Below are positions 34,266-43,277 of a stretch of 51,195 nt of DNA, one piece after another; positions within the stretch are counted from its first letter, which is position 1; each line of letters begins with the position of its first letter. Made by a program: the position numbers and the translations under genes. Source of the stretch: CAYOHG01 sp964465125 (GTDB lineage Bacteria; Planctomycetota; Phycisphaerae; UBA1845; Fen-1342). The DNA lies in assembly GCA_964465125.1 (NCBI GenBank), contig CAYXIO010000026.1:1-51195 (forward strand), written 5' to 3'. The notes beneath the pieces were generated by a model. The model saw only the letters and a program-made list of their open reading frames with translations, had not been told where the DNA came from and ran no database searches.

Positions 34266-35423
34266 CTAATACGTGATTCGCTTCCGCCGAAAGCTCGCGG
34301 TCAGGCGCAGCCCGGCCAAAGCGTCTGCGATTCGCCGGCCGGCCTGGCCGTCCCCGTACGGACTCGCGCCGCCGCGCGTCGCCCCGGCTCGCAACGCGCG
34401 CCCGATTGCGTCGCGCACGTCGTCCACCGTCTCCGCGGCGTGCACGACGCTTCGCCCTCCCGGCTGTCGACCGGCCTGACGATCACCGACGTCGACCGTC
34501 GGCGTGCCGGCGAACGGCGCCTCGATCAGGCCGCAGGACGAGTTTCCAACGAGCACGTCGGTCGACAACAGCAGTTCCAGGAACGCGTCGCGCGGCAGCG
34601 AGCGGTGCACGGTCACCCGGGCGCCCCGGCGCCGCGCCAAGCGCATGTGGCGATCAATGGCCTGAATCACGCCGCTGTGGCCGCGATCGCTGTTCGGGTA
34701 GATGACGTGCGCCGCAAGCTCCGACTCGAGCACGCCGCGCAGCACTGCGTCGGTCGCTCCCGCCTCGGTCGCCGCCGGCCGGCCATAGGCATGCTGCACG
34801 ACCAGCGCCTGCCCCGTCGGTGCGGTGCGCGGCTCGGCTGTCTCGATCAGCTCCCGCAGCCGATCGAGCCCCGGCGCGCCGCAGACTACGATCCGCTCGG
34901 CCGGCTCGCCCATGCGCCGGATGCGCTCCGCGGCCTCGCGCGACGCCGGAAGGTGCAGATGCGCCAGCTTGGTGATCGCGTGGCGGATCGACTCATCCAC
35001 GTCGCCCTCCGCCACGTCGCCGCCGTGGATGTGCGCCACGACCCGGCCCGTGCTGACGGCTGCCAGCGCTGCCGCCAGGGCCTCGATGCGGTCGCCGAGC
35101 ACGAGCACGACGTCGCTGCGCGCCGATTCCAGGTACTCGGCGATGCCCGCCACGCCGCGCGCCAACCCGGCGGCCTGGTCGAGCTTCGTGTCGTCGCCGC
35201 GCTGCATCGGCACGCGCGCGTCGATCTTCCAGCCGTCGCGCTGGATCTCATCGACCGTGCGCCCGAACGCGCGCAGCAGATGCATGCCGGTGACAACGAG
35301 CTGCATGTGCAGGCGAGGATGCCCGCGAATCGCGTGCATCGTGGACGTCAGCAGGCCGTACTCCGCCCGTGAGCCGGTCACGACGGCGACGCGAACCTTC
35401 GGCAGGCGAACCGCTCGGCTCAC
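34266..35423 (-). CDS. neuC: Hydrolysing UDP-sugar 2-epimerase, NeuC type
   Basis: UDP-GlcNAc 2-epimerase (hydrolysing) family, giving ManNAc-type sugars for nonulosonic acids. The 385 residues include VVTGSRAEYGLL, LGDRIEALAAALAA, HIHGGDVAEGDVDESIRHAI, and the C-terminal LVGNSSCGLIEAPFAGTPTV. These mark the NeuC/LegG branch. The start is GTG at 35423, overlapping the stop of the NeuA-NeuB gene (GTGA); a GTG five codons earlier (35438) is also possible. Whether the product is ManNAc or a 2,4-diacetamido sugar (legionaminate route) cannot be told. Confidence 0.92.
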   Translation of the reverse strand: MSRAVRLPKVRVAVVTGSRAEYGLLTSTMHAIRGHPRLHMQLVVTGMHLLRAFGRTVDEIQRDGWKIDARVPMQRGDDTKLDQAAGLARGVAGIAEYLESARSDVVLVLGDRIEALAAALAAVSTGRVVAHIHGGDVAEGDVDESIRHAITKLAHLHLPASREAAERIRRMGEPAERIVVCGAPGLDRLRELIETAEPRTAPTGQALVVQHAYGRPAATEAGATDAVLRGVLESELAAHVIYPNSDRGHSGVIQAIDRHMRLARRRGARVTVHRSLPRDAFLELLLSTDVLVGNSSCGLIEAPFAGTPTVDVGDRQAGRQPGGRSVVHAAETVDDVRDAIGRALRAGATRGGASPYGDGQAGRRIADALAGLRLTASFRRKRITY

Positions 35424-37216
35424 CGGACCATTTCCCACGTCAGCGGCTCATCGGCGGCAACGGCGCTGCGCAGCGTCTTGCCGAGCAGTCGCCCCAGTTC
35501 ATCCGGCCCGATGCCGTACCCCGGACGCTTGATCGCGACGCGCTCCAGCGTGATCTCGTCTCCGGCTCGAAGGTCCTCCGCGGCGACGATGCTTTTGCGC
35601 GACACGCGCCGCACGTCGCGCTCAATGGCCTGAAAGCCGAGTCCTCCGCTTCCCAGCGCCTGCTCCGCCGCGCGAATCGCGGCGACGTACGCGCGCAGCC
35701 CGGCCGGCTCGACCGAAACGCGCTGGTCGGGACCGTCCGCGCTCGCATCCAGCGTAAAATGCTTCTCGATCACGCACGCGCCCAGCGCGGCGGCCCACGC
35801 CCCGGTCTGCGGCGACTGCGTGTGATCGCTGTAGCCCGTCGGCAGACCGAATCGCTCGGCAAGCGTTCGAATCGCGCGCAGGTTCGCAGCCTCCGGCGGC
35901 GTCGGATAGCTGCTCACGCAGTGCAGCAGCACCAGCCGCGCCCCCGCCCCCCACGCGCGCAGCGACGCAATCGCCGCGTCGAGCTCCTCGACCGTGGCAG
36001 CCCCGCTCGAAAGCAGGATCGCGCGGCCGCTGTCGGCCATACGCTTCAGCAATGGCAAGTTGTTCAAATCGGTTGAGGCGACCTTGATCGCGTTCACGTC
36101 CAGCGCGAGCAGGCGCTTCAGATCGGGCGGCGTGAAGGGGGTCGCCAGGAAATCGATCCCACGCTCGCGGCAGTGTTTCGCCAGACGCTCGAAATCGCCG
36201 TCCGAAAGCTCGAGCCGGCGCAGCAGCTCACGCTGCGATTGCGCCTCGGTCCCCTGCTGATACGCAGCCAACGGTGCCCGTCGCGTCGTCAGCTCGGCCG
36301 CGGTGAAGATCTGGAACTTAACCGCGTCGGCGCCGGCCTCCGCGGCGCAGTCGATCATTCGCAGCGCGACGTTCACGTCTCCGTTGTGGTTGACGCCGGC
36401 CTCCGCGATCACGTACGCCGCGTGCCCCGCGCCGACCCGGCGCGTGCCGATCTCAACCCCAAGCGGCGAGGGGACAGGCTTCGCATCGCCGGGCGCCCGC
36501 GCAGCCAGCGCCGCGTCCGCCAGAAGCAGGTCCAAGGGCTCGTCCACGTCGACCGAGTCGTCACAGCGCCCCACCAGCCCGCGGCGATCGCTGCCGAAGA
36601 ACGCGTGCGCATCGTCCGGGCGGCGCGCTGCGTCGAACAGGGCCACGCGCGTCACGGCAACCACGGCCCCGTCGTGATAGAAGAGCGGTTCGAGATCCTG
36701 CCGGCGGTAGATGCTGTTGGCGCGGTATTGAACGAGCCGATCCCCGTCGAGGCGGTGCAGCCAATCGGGATGATGCCTGCCGACCGGAGCGACGGTTCGG
36801 ACCGACGACGCGCCGCTGGCCCAGAGGTGGCCCACCGCGCGGTCGATTGCGCCGGCGGCACGAAGCGGGATGTTGCCATACAGCAGCACGATCGCGTCGA
36901 CCGCGCGGGCGTGCTGGCGCTCCCAATGCTCGACCGCGTGCCGGGCCGCCGCGTCGACGGTGGCCGTGTCGTCCGCCAACTCCGCGGGCCGGCGGATCAC
37001 CTCGATGCCGCGCGCCGCGGCCAGACGCGCGGCCGGCTCGGAATCCGTGCTGAGCACGACGGCGCCCAGCGCGCCCGCGGCCAGCGCGTGATCGAACGTG
37101 TACTCAATCAGCGCCCGGCCGCGCAGCGCACGCACGCACTTATTCGGCAACCCCTTGCTGCCCGCGCGGGCCAGGATGATCCCGAGCGTGAACCTCTCGG
37201 ACGGTTCGTGGCTCAT
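35420..37216 (-). CDS. NeuA-NeuB fusion: nonulosonate cytidylyltransferase plus nonulosonate synthase
   Basis: 598-residue fusion. Residues about 9-240 are a CMP-nonulosonate synthetase (IILARAGSKGLPNKCV nucleotide loop, LLYGNIPLRAAGAIDRAV, HDGAVVAVTR). Residues about 255-598 are a NeuB-type synthase that condenses PEP with a ManNAc-type sugar: YVIAEAGVNHNGDVNVAL, DAVKFQIFTA, FLATPFTPPD, KVASTDLNNLPLL, GYSDHTQS and EKHFTLD, ending in an antifreeze-like SAF domain (SIVAAEDLRAGDEITLERVA). Condensation and CMP activation are thus on one chain, and NeuC supplies the sugar from an overlapping gene. The ATG at 37216 has no clear Shine-Dalgarno sequence; a 14-bp palindrome lies just before it. Confidence 0.92.
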   Translation of the reverse strand: MSHEPSERFTLGIILARAGSKGLPNKCVRALRGRALIEYTFDHALAAGALGAVVLSTDSEPAARLAAARGIEVIRRPAELADDTATVDAAARHAVEHWERQHARAVDAIVLLYGNIPLRAAGAIDRAVGHLWASGASSVRTVAPVGRHHPDWLHRLDGDRLVQYRANSIYRRQDLEPLFYHDGAVVAVTRVALFDAARRPDDAHAFFGSDRRGLVGRCDDSVDVDEPLDLLLADAALAARAPGDAKPVPSPLGVEIGTRRVGAGHAAYVIAEAGVNHNGDVNVALRMIDCAAEAGADAVKFQIFTAAELTTRRAPLAAYQQGTEAQSQRELLRRLELSDGDFERLAKHCRERGIDFLATPFTPPDLKRLLALDVNAIKVASTDLNNLPLLKRMADSGRAILLSSGAATVEELDAAIASLRAWGAGARLVLLHCVSSYPTPPEAANLRAIRTLAERFGLPTGYSDHTQSPQTGAWAAALGACVIEKHFTLDASADGPDQRVSVEPAGLRAYVAAIRAAEQALGSGGLGFQAIERDVRRVSRKSIVAAEDLRAGDEITLERVAIKRPGYGIGPDELGRLLGKTLRSAVAADEPLTWEMVR

Positions 37217-37220
37217 GTTT

Positions 37221-37234
37221 GGACACCGGTGTCC
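37221..37234. promoter_or_regulatory. 14-bp perfect palindrome in the neu leader
   Basis: GGACACCGGTGTCC, four nucleotides upstream of the NeuA-NeuB ATG. It occupies the place of the ribosome-binding site and lies just downstream of the predicted transcription start. A DNA operator or an RNA hairpin is possible. Confidence 0.45.
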
Positions 37235-37247
37235 AGAATTGGCTTCG

Positions 37248-37276
37248 ACAGTAGAGCAGCGCCAATCGCGCTCGAA
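37248..37276 (-). promoter_or_regulatory. Candidate promoter of the neu operon
   Basis: Minus strand: TTCGAG (37276-37271), 17 nt, TACTGT (37253-37248), giving a leader of about 25 nt. Confidence 0.4.
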
Positions 37277-37352
37277 CTGCCGACGAAGTCTACCCGTGAT
37301 TATCGGCAGGCCCCAGTCCCGCGGTTGATCGCGGGCATGCCCCCCGTCAGCC

Positions 37353-38696
37353 CTACGCCGGTCGCTCCCGCCCGCGGATCGTCTCCCCTTCGGCCTCCCC
37401 AAGCCGGGACAGCACGACCACGGGCAGCAGCCGGCCCAGCAGCATCAGGAGCATCAGCCAGACCATGCCGAAGCCATACAGGTTGATCGGGAGGTTCAGC
37501 CCGCTGGCGAGATTCGGGCTGGTTACGGCTGCCGTCACACCCGCGGTCAACCCCGCGCCACCCACCGCCGCCGACGCGTCCAGGAGGGCCTCGGCAAAGG
37601 TCGGGGCCGATGCAAACCCGCTCGCGGTCAACGACTCGATCAATAGCAGGCCCAACGCCCCGAGCAGCGCCAGCCCTACCACACCGACGGTCAGGACCAG
37701 GCCGGCGCGACACCAGCGCGCCAATTCGCCGGCAGCGCGCGCGTGGCGCCCCGCGAGCAGGGAGAATCCGGCCCACAAGGCCAGAATCCAACTGACCCCG
37801 CCACCGGCCGCCAGCCCGATCGGTCCGATCAGCACGACCACCGCGAGAACCACCAACGTTCCGTCGCTCGTCTGCCGATCGCCCAGTGCGATGCGCGCGA
37901 TGCCGGCGCCGGAGGCATCCACCGCGGCGACCCCCTTCGAGCGCAGCGTGTCCGCCCAGGCGGACAGCGTCCCCGCGGCCGCGCCGCTGCTCGGAGCGTC
38001 GCTGCGAGGGCCCGCGTCCCCGCGCGGCAACTCGAGCAATGCGATCAGCATCGCGGCGAGCAGCAGCATGCCGGAGTAACTCAGCACGGCTCCAAGTGCG
38101 GCGCGCGCACGCAAGCAGGCCCGCGCCAGCCTGGGAATCAGCAGCGTGTAGCTCGCCCAGCCCAGGGCCGCCAGCCAGGAGCCGAGCGGAATCATCCACG
38201 GCGCCGCGCACTTCGCGCTGCCCGGAACGAAGCCAAGCGATCCGCCCAGGCAGACGCCGGCGAGCGCCTGCTCGCGCCACGCCTGCGGACGCGCGGCAAC
38301 GGACGCGGCGGCGAGAATCAGCAGCAGGCTGGCAAAGACGCTCAGCGGCAGCATCACGCCCGGGCAGCGCCAGGTGGTCATCGACGCGCCCGCGCGGCGC
38401 AGCGCCTGCCACGTCGCCAGCAGATACAGGATCGCCCCGAGCGTGCCGATCGCGGCCAGGGTCCAGCGCCCGCGTTCGGTGTAGTCTGAGTCGAAATCGC
38501 GCAGCAGCAGCCCGACGCCGCAAGCGCTGCTGAGCGCATCGAAAGTCGACTGCCAGAGGCGCAGCGAACGGAAGTAGGCCGCTTCGCGCTCACCGGACAC
38601 GACGCTCTCGGACTGGAACAGCACGACCGCGCCGCAGGCGGCCAGCACCAGCAGCGCGATCGCGAACCAGCGGTCGGAACGCCCCAGCCACCTCAA
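37353..38696 (-). CDS. Divergent TrkH/KtrB-like membrane protein
   Basis: 447-residue, very hydrophobic protein (about 10 membrane segments). It aligns by eye with the genuine TrkH at 44425: FDALSSACGVGLLLRDFDSD matches DALFTATSAVCVTGLTTLDT, DASGAGIARIALGDRQTS matches SARTAGFNSVDIGALPVTS, and ALLDASAAVGGAGL matches the fourth pore loop. Pore-loop glycines (CGVGL, GSLGF, SGAGI, GGAGL) are kept while most flanking filter residues differ. So it is a TrkH-fold paralogue with altered or lost K+ selectivity. The start is TTG overlapping the mutS stop (TTGA) behind GGGGAG, so it is translationally coupled to mutS. No TrkA partner is adjacent. Confidence 0.68.
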   Translation of the reverse strand: MRWLGRSDRWFAIALLVLAACGAVVLFQSESVVSGEREAAYFRSLRLWQSTFDALSSACGVGLLLRDFDSDYTERGRWTLAAIGTLGAILYLLATWQALRRAGASMTTWRCPGVMLPLSVFASLLLILAAASVAARPQAWREQALAGVCLGGSLGFVPGSAKCAAPWMIPLGSWLAALGWASYTLLIPRLARACLRARAALGAVLSYSGMLLLAAMLIALLELPRGDAGPRSDAPSSGAAAGTLSAWADTLRSKGVAAVDASGAGIARIALGDRQTSDGTLVVLAVVVLIGPIGLAAGGGVSWILALWAGFSLLAGRHARAAGELARWCRAGLVLTVGVVGLALLGALGLLLIESLTASGFASAPTFAEALLDASAAVGGAGLTAGVTAAVTSPNLASGLNLPINLYGFGMVWLMLLMLLGRLLPVVVLSRLGEAEGETIRGRERPA

Positions 38697-41428
38697 GACG
38701 GTCTCCCCGCGCCGTGCTCGTTCGCCCCGCCGAGCAGCCCGCGCCAGCGGCGGAGAAGCTCAAGCGCGGCGTCGTGTCCCAAAGGAGTGTCGCCCAGCTC
38801 GCGCAGCTCACGCACCATCTGCTCCTCGGGCTCCTCGAAGAGCCGGAGCTGTCGCTGTCGGCGGCGCTGCGCCGCGGCCAGCACCGGCCGCTGCGATTCG
38901 CGGCTGAAGGTCTTCTCCAGCTCCGAGAGGACGGCGTTGGCACGCTCCAGAACGGCGCGCGGCAGGCCCGCCAGCTTGCCCACGTGCAGCCCGTAGGAAC
39001 GGTCCGCAGCCCCCGGCACGATGCGATGCAGAAAGACCACCTGCTCTTCGTACTCGCGCACCGCGACGTTCAGATTGGACACCCCTTCCACCAGCTCGGC
39101 CAGTTCGGTCAGCTCGTGATAGTGGGTCGCGAAAAGCGTGCGACTGCCGAGCTTCGCGAGCTGCTCGGTGATCGCCCAGGCGAGCGAAAGGCCGTCGAAG
39201 GTGCTGGTTCCGCGGCCGATCTCGTCGAGGATGACGAGGCTCTGCGGCGTCGCGTTGTGCAGAATGTTCGCGGTCTCGAGCATCTCGACCATGAAGGTCG
39301 ACTGCCCGCGCGTCAGTTCGTCGCTTGCGCCGACGCGCGTGAAGATGCGGTCCACCGGCCCCAGCCGCATGCGCCGCGCCGGCACCCAGCAGCCGCAGTG
39401 AGCCAGCAGCGTCAACAGCGCGACCTGGCGGATGTAGGTGCTCTTGCCGGCCATGTTCGGGCCGGTAATCAGGCAGAGCGACGCGTCTCGCGTAACGCTC
39501 GAAGCGCTGCAAGCCGGCGCGGCCGGCCCGCCCGAACCGAGACCGATCAGGGCCGTGTCGTTGGCGACGAACTCCGCGCCGAGCATCTGTTCGAGTACCG
39601 GGTGGCGGCCCTCCGAGATTTCCAGCGCCGCTCCATCCGCGAATTCCGGCCGGCAATAGCCCCGCTGGAGCGACAGCTCGGCCCAGCCCGCCAGCACGTC
39701 CAGCGTCGCCAGCGCGCCGGCGGCCTGCTGAAGCCGCGGAATGAAGCCCACCGTCTGCTCGCGGAGCTGCGCAAACAGATCGGCTTCCAGCTCGTTGGCG
39801 CGCGACTCCGCCGACAACGCCTCGCTCTCGTAGCGCTTCAGCTCGTCGGTGATGTAGCGCTCCGCGTTCTTGACGGTCTGCTTGCGGACGTAGTGCGGCG
39901 GCACGCGCTCGCGGTGCGTGTTGCTGATCTCGATGTAGTAGCCGAAGACCTTGTTGAAGCCGACCTTGAGCGACGGAATGCCGCTGCGCTGCACCTCGGC
40001 GGCCTGGAATTCGGTCAGCCAGCGCTGCCCGTCGCGGCCGATGCCGCGAAGCCGATCGAGCTCGGCGTGCACGCCGTCGTTGAAGATGCCGCCTTCGCGC
40101 AGGGTGATCGCGGCGTCCGGCCGCAACGAATCGCACAGCCGCGCGGCGAGCTCGTCGAGACCTTCGAGCCGCTCGGCGAGCGCGTCCGCCTCGGAATGGG
40201 CGAGGGCCCGCGCCGCGGCGCGGATGGACTGGAGTTGCAGCAGGGATTCGCCCAGGCTGCGGAGCTCGCGCGGGTTCGTGCGCTGAACTCCGACGCGCCC
40301 GGCGATGCGCTCGACGTCGGCGATTTCGTGCAGCGCGGCGCGCAGCAGCTTGCGGTCGCCCTCGGCTTCGCGCAGCCTGGCGATCAGCGCCTGGCGACCC
40401 CCGATCAGGCCCGCGTCGCGCAGGGGGTAGCAGATCCAGGATCGAAGCAGGCGCGCCCCCATGGCGCTGCGGGTTGCATCCACCGCGTTGAGCAGCGACC
40501 CGGCCCGCGATTGCCCGCGCAGCGTCCGCTCAATCTCCAGCGACCGCAGCGTCGTCTGGTCGAGAATCAGGAATTCGCCGAGGTTTCGCCGGCGCGGCGG
40601 GCGCAGGTGCCGAATGTCGCCTCTCTGTGTTTCGCGGACGTAGGCCAGCAGCGCGCCGGCGGCCTGGAGCGACTCGTCGAAGCGCTCGAAGCCGAAGCCG
40701 TGCAGCCCGCGCACTTCGAACTGCTCGGTCAGAAGCTGCTCGGCCCGGGTGGGGTTGAAGTCGCTGGGCGCGCGATAGGTCACGACCGCGCCGGATTGCT
40801 CCTTCAGCGGGCCCTCCAGCGGGTGGCGCCCCACGCCGCTCCATTCGGCCAGCAGGATTTCCGCCGGCGCGATCCGCCCGAGCTCGTCGAGTAACTGGGC
40901 CTGGCCGCTGGACTGGACCGTGAGTTCGCCGGTCGAGAGTTCGAGCGTCGCCAGCCCGAAGCGGGCGTCGTGTTCGCAGACCGAAGCCAGCAGGTTGCTG
41001 CGACTGTGGTCCAGCAGCTTGTCGTCGGTCAGCGTGCCGGGCGTGACGATCCGCACAACGGCGCGCTGCACGACGCCCCTGGCCTGGCGCGGGTCCTCGA
41101 TCTGCTCGCTGATGGCGACCTTGCAGCCGGCGGCGACCAGCTTGCCGAGGTAGGACTCCAGGGCGTGATACGGAATGCCCGCCAGCGGCGTGCGCCCGCC
41201 GTCGCGGCTGGTCAGCGCGATCCCCAGCAGCTTCGCGGCGAGCTTTGCGTCGTCGTAGAAAAGCTCGTAAAAATCGCCCATGCGGAACAGCAGGATCGCC
41301 TCGCCGACCTGCTGCTTCTGTTCGCGATACTGCCGCATGGCGGGCGTGAGCGACTCTGCGGGCGGAGACGAACCTGCCCCAGCCGCCGTTCCGCCTGCGG
41401 TCCGCGATGGAGCTGGGCTCGTGCTCAC
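38693..41428 (-). CDS. mutS: DNA mismatch repair protein MutS
   Basis: Mismatch-recognition ATPase, about 911 residues. The N-terminal mismatch-binding motif is GDFYELFYDDA. Domain I continues TPLAGIPYHALESYLGKLV. The clamp domain has GFNKVFGYYIEISNTHRE. The ATPase has TGPNMAGKSTYIRQ (about residue 655), DELTRGQSTFMVEM, LDEIGRGTSTFDG and FATHYHELTEL. The C-terminal helix-turn region is standard. The start is taken as GTG at 41428; the frame extends to 41500 and internal starts exist. It is divergent from galE and translationally coupled to the TrkH-like gene downstream. Confidence 0.97.
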   Translation of the reverse strand: MSTSPAPSRTAGGTAAGAGSSPPAESLTPAMRQYREQKQQVGEAILLFRMGDFYELFYDDAKLAAKLLGIALTSRDGGRTPLAGIPYHALESYLGKLVAAGCKVAISEQIEDPRQARGVVQRAVVRIVTPGTLTDDKLLDHSRSNLLASVCEHDARFGLATLELSTGELTVQSSGQAQLLDELGRIAPAEILLAEWSGVGRHPLEGPLKEQSGAVVTYRAPSDFNPTRAEQLLTEQFEVRGLHGFGFERFDESLQAAGALLAYVRETQRGDIRHLRPPRRRNLGEFLILDQTTLRSLEIERTLRGQSRAGSLLNAVDATRSAMGARLLRSWICYPLRDAGLIGGRQALIARLREAEGDRKLLRAALHEIADVERIAGRVGVQRTNPRELRSLGESLLQLQSIRAAARALAHSEADALAERLEGLDELAARLCDSLRPDAAITLREGGIFNDGVHAELDRLRGIGRDGQRWLTEFQAAEVQRSGIPSLKVGFNKVFGYYIEISNTHRERVPPHYVRKQTVKNAERYITDELKRYESEALSAESRANELEADLFAQLREQTVGFIPRLQQAAGALATLDVLAGWAELSLQRGYCRPEFADGAALEISEGRHPVLEQMLGAEFVANDTALIGLGSGGPAAPACSASSVTRDASLCLITGPNMAGKSTYIRQVALLTLLAHCGCWVPARRMRLGPVDRIFTRVGASDELTRGQSTFMVEMLETANILHNATPQSLVILDEIGRGTSTFDGLSLAWAITEQLAKLGSRTLFATHYHELTELAELVEGVSNLNVAVREYEEQVVFLHRIVPGAADRSYGLHVGKLAGLPRAVLERANAVLSELEKTFSRESQRPVLAAAQRRRQRQLRLFEEPEEQMVRELRELGDTPLGHDAALELLRRWRGLLGGANEHGAGRPS

Positions 41429-41515
41429 GGCACCGACTGTAGCCGACGCGCGCCGGGCGAACAACGCCGACCTGCGGCGGTCAGCAGGCCTGGCTCGCAC
41501 TCTGAAGGAGCGATT

Positions 41516-42511
41516 GTGAAACTATTCGTCACCGGTGGAGCCGGTTATGTCGGCAGTCATTGCGTTCGCGCGCTGGTCGATGCCGGCCACACGGTCACGG
41601 TCTACGACAGCCTGATCTACGGGCACCGCGGCGCGGTCCACCCCAAGGCATCCTTCGTTCACGGCGACCTGGACGACGCCGGCAAGCTGCGCGAAGTGCT
41701 CAAGGCGACCCGCTTCGACGGCGTGCTGCACTTCGCGGCGTTTCTGAACGTCGGAGAATCGGTCCAGGAGCCGCTCAAGTACTTCCGCAACAACATCGCG
41801 AACACGATCAATTTGCTGGATGCAATGCGCGTCACGGACGTCCGGCGGCTGGTGTTCAGCAGCACGTGCGCGGTGTATGGCACGCCTGAGCGACTGCCGA
41901 TCCGCGAGGACTTCCCGAAAGGTCCGATCAGTCCGTACGGTGAAAGCAAGCTGGCGGTGGAGTGGATGCTGCGCGACTGCGCGGCGGCGTGGGGGCTGGG
42001 CTCGATCGCGCTGCGCTATTTCAACGCCGCCGGAGCCGCGCGCGACGGCTCGCTGGGAGAAGACCACGATCCGGAGGTGCACCTGATTCCGCTGGTGCTT
42101 CAGGTTGCGCTGGGGCAGCGGCCGTTGATTCGAGTCTTCGGAGACGATTATCCGACACCCGACGGGACCTGCATTCGCGACTACGTGCACGTAGAGGACC
42201 TGGGAAGTGCGCATCGTGCGGCGATCGAGGCGGTCCAGCCCGGCCGTTCAGAGGCATTTAACGTGGGCACCGGCGTCGGCACGAGCGTGCGCGAGATTCT
42301 CGACGCGGCCCGGCGCGTCACCGGGCACGAAGTACCTGCCGAGACGGTGGCACGGCGGCCAGGCGATCCGCCCGCACTCTATGCGGACTCGTCGCCGCTG
42401 CGCGAGCGCCTGGGTTGGATTCCCGCATACAACGATGCGGAGTCGATTATCGCGACGGCGTGGAATTGGCACCGCGTGCACCCGCACGGATTCGCCGACC
42501 GCAAGGCCTGA
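41516..42511 (+). CDS. galE: UDP-glucose 4-epimerase
   Basis: Interconverts UDP-glucose and UDP-galactose. The 331 residues have FVTGGAGYVGSHCVRALVDA at the NAD site, the GDLDD and HFAAFLNVGESVQEP segments, the catalytic S-S-T and Y-x3-K (SSTCAVYG; SPYGESKLAVEW), and RYFNAAGAARDGSLGEDHDP, which is typical of GalE. The GTG start at 41516 follows AAGGAG with 5-nt spacing; the frame is open far upstream inside mutS antisense, which is not coding. It supplies another UDP-sugar next to the other nucleotide-sugar genes. Confidence 0.95.
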   Translation: MKLFVTGGAGYVGSHCVRALVDAGHTVTVYDSLIYGHRGAVHPKASFVHGDLDDAGKLREVLKATRFDGVLHFAAFLNVGESVQEPLKYFRNNIANTINLLDAMRVTDVRRLVFSSTCAVYGTPERLPIREDFPKGPISPYGESKLAVEWMLRDCAAAWGLGSIALRYFNAAGAARDGSLGEDHDPEVHLIPLVLQVALGQRPLIRVFGDDYPTPDGTCIRDYVHVEDLGSAHRAAIEAVQPGRSEAFNVGTGVGTSVREILDAARRVTGHEVPAETVARRPGDPPALYADSSPLRERLGWIPAYNDAESIIATAWNWHRVHPHGFADRKA

Positions 42512-42812
42512 ATACCATTGCCGGGCACTTGTCGATAGCTATACTAGAAGTGCGTACTGCGGCACTTGCCCGGCGCGAGGGGTTCGGTACTAGGTATTAT
42601 TTCATTCCCCCTCCTACTGACCTCGCCGCCCAGCACGCCACAGGACAGGCCGGTGCCTGTCAAACGCCGGCGTCGACCGCGCCGAAATGCCCGAGGGCGT
42701 TTGCGCCAAGCCATGCCTGCGGGCCTTGGTTTGGTGTTCGCGTCGCTGTCGAGCGGTCGTAACCTGCCGGAGGAGCCCCACTCCTCCAACCGTGTGGAAG
42801 GGCGGTGAACTC
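42512..42812. other. Intergenic region after galE with promoter and inverted repeat
   Basis: 301 nt without a supported gene. It holds a forward promoter (42518-42545) and, overlapping its -35, a long-range inverted repeat: GCCGGGCA (42520-42527) with TGCCCGGC (42567-42574). The remainder is leader of the small Cys-containing protein. Confidence 0.45.
42518..42545 (+). promoter_or_regulatory. Candidate promoter
   Basis: TTGCCG (42518-42523), 16 nt, TATACT (42540-42545). The next plus-strand gene starts at 42813, giving a leader of about 260 nt. Confidence 0.45.
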
Positions 42813-43181
42813 GTGCTTTCCTCGTTACTTAGCCTGGGTCGCAAATCCGCGGCGGCGAAATCCGCCGCGCCGAAAGCGCCGCCCCCGGCGCCGGAGCCTC
42901 CTCCACTCCTGCCGGAGGAGCGAAACGGCAACCTGACCGTGCTGGAGCGAGACCTGAACGCCGCCATGGCCTGCCCGGCCGGGCGCAATCAGGTCTTCAT
43001 CCGCTCGGTCGTCACCAAGCATGGCACCACGCCGCCGCGCATCGCGCTGAAATGCTCGCTGCGGCGGGACATCGGCCAGCCGGTGGATGTTTTCCTGGAA
43101 CACGTACGCAGCGTGTGCTGCGCCGATCCCAAGGAGTGCGAAGCCTACCGGAAGTTCAAGGACCGCTTCGTGCAGACGTAG
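42813..43181 (+). CDS. Small Cys-containing protein of unknown function
   Basis: Unrecognised 122-residue protein. After a basic N-terminus (SLGRKSAAAKSAAPK) and a Pro-rich linker, the conserved-looking part is a compact domain with five cysteines: AMACPAGRNQVF, ALKCSLRRDIGQ, and VRSVCCADPKECEAYRKFKD. The last spacing (CC-x5-C) may bind a metal. No signal peptide. The start is taken as GTG at 42813; the frame is open upstream but that part is Arg/Cys-rich and unlike a protein. A strong intrinsic terminator follows. Confidence 0.6.
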   Translation: MLSSLLSLGRKSAAAKSAAPKAPPPAPEPPPLLPEERNGNLTVLERDLNAAMACPAGRNQVFIRSVVTKHGTTPPRIALKCSLRRDIGQPVDVFLEHVRSVCCADPKECEAYRKFKDRFVQT

Positions 43182-43277
43182 TCATCGCCGGCGGACCGGG
43201 CCCGAGAGCGGTCTGCCGGCGGCACACAGCCTGCCGCCTTCATCCGCCCTTGGAAGTCGGCATGGGGAGCCTGGCGG

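Noticed and set aside
38714..40894. 726-residue plus-strand frame inside mutS
   Set aside because: Antisense shadow of mutS; composition is typical of reverse-frame translation.
42687..42812. Upstream extension of the small Cys-containing protein
   Set aside because: The extra 42 residues are Arg/Cys-rich with no structure; GTG at 42813 starts the sensible part.
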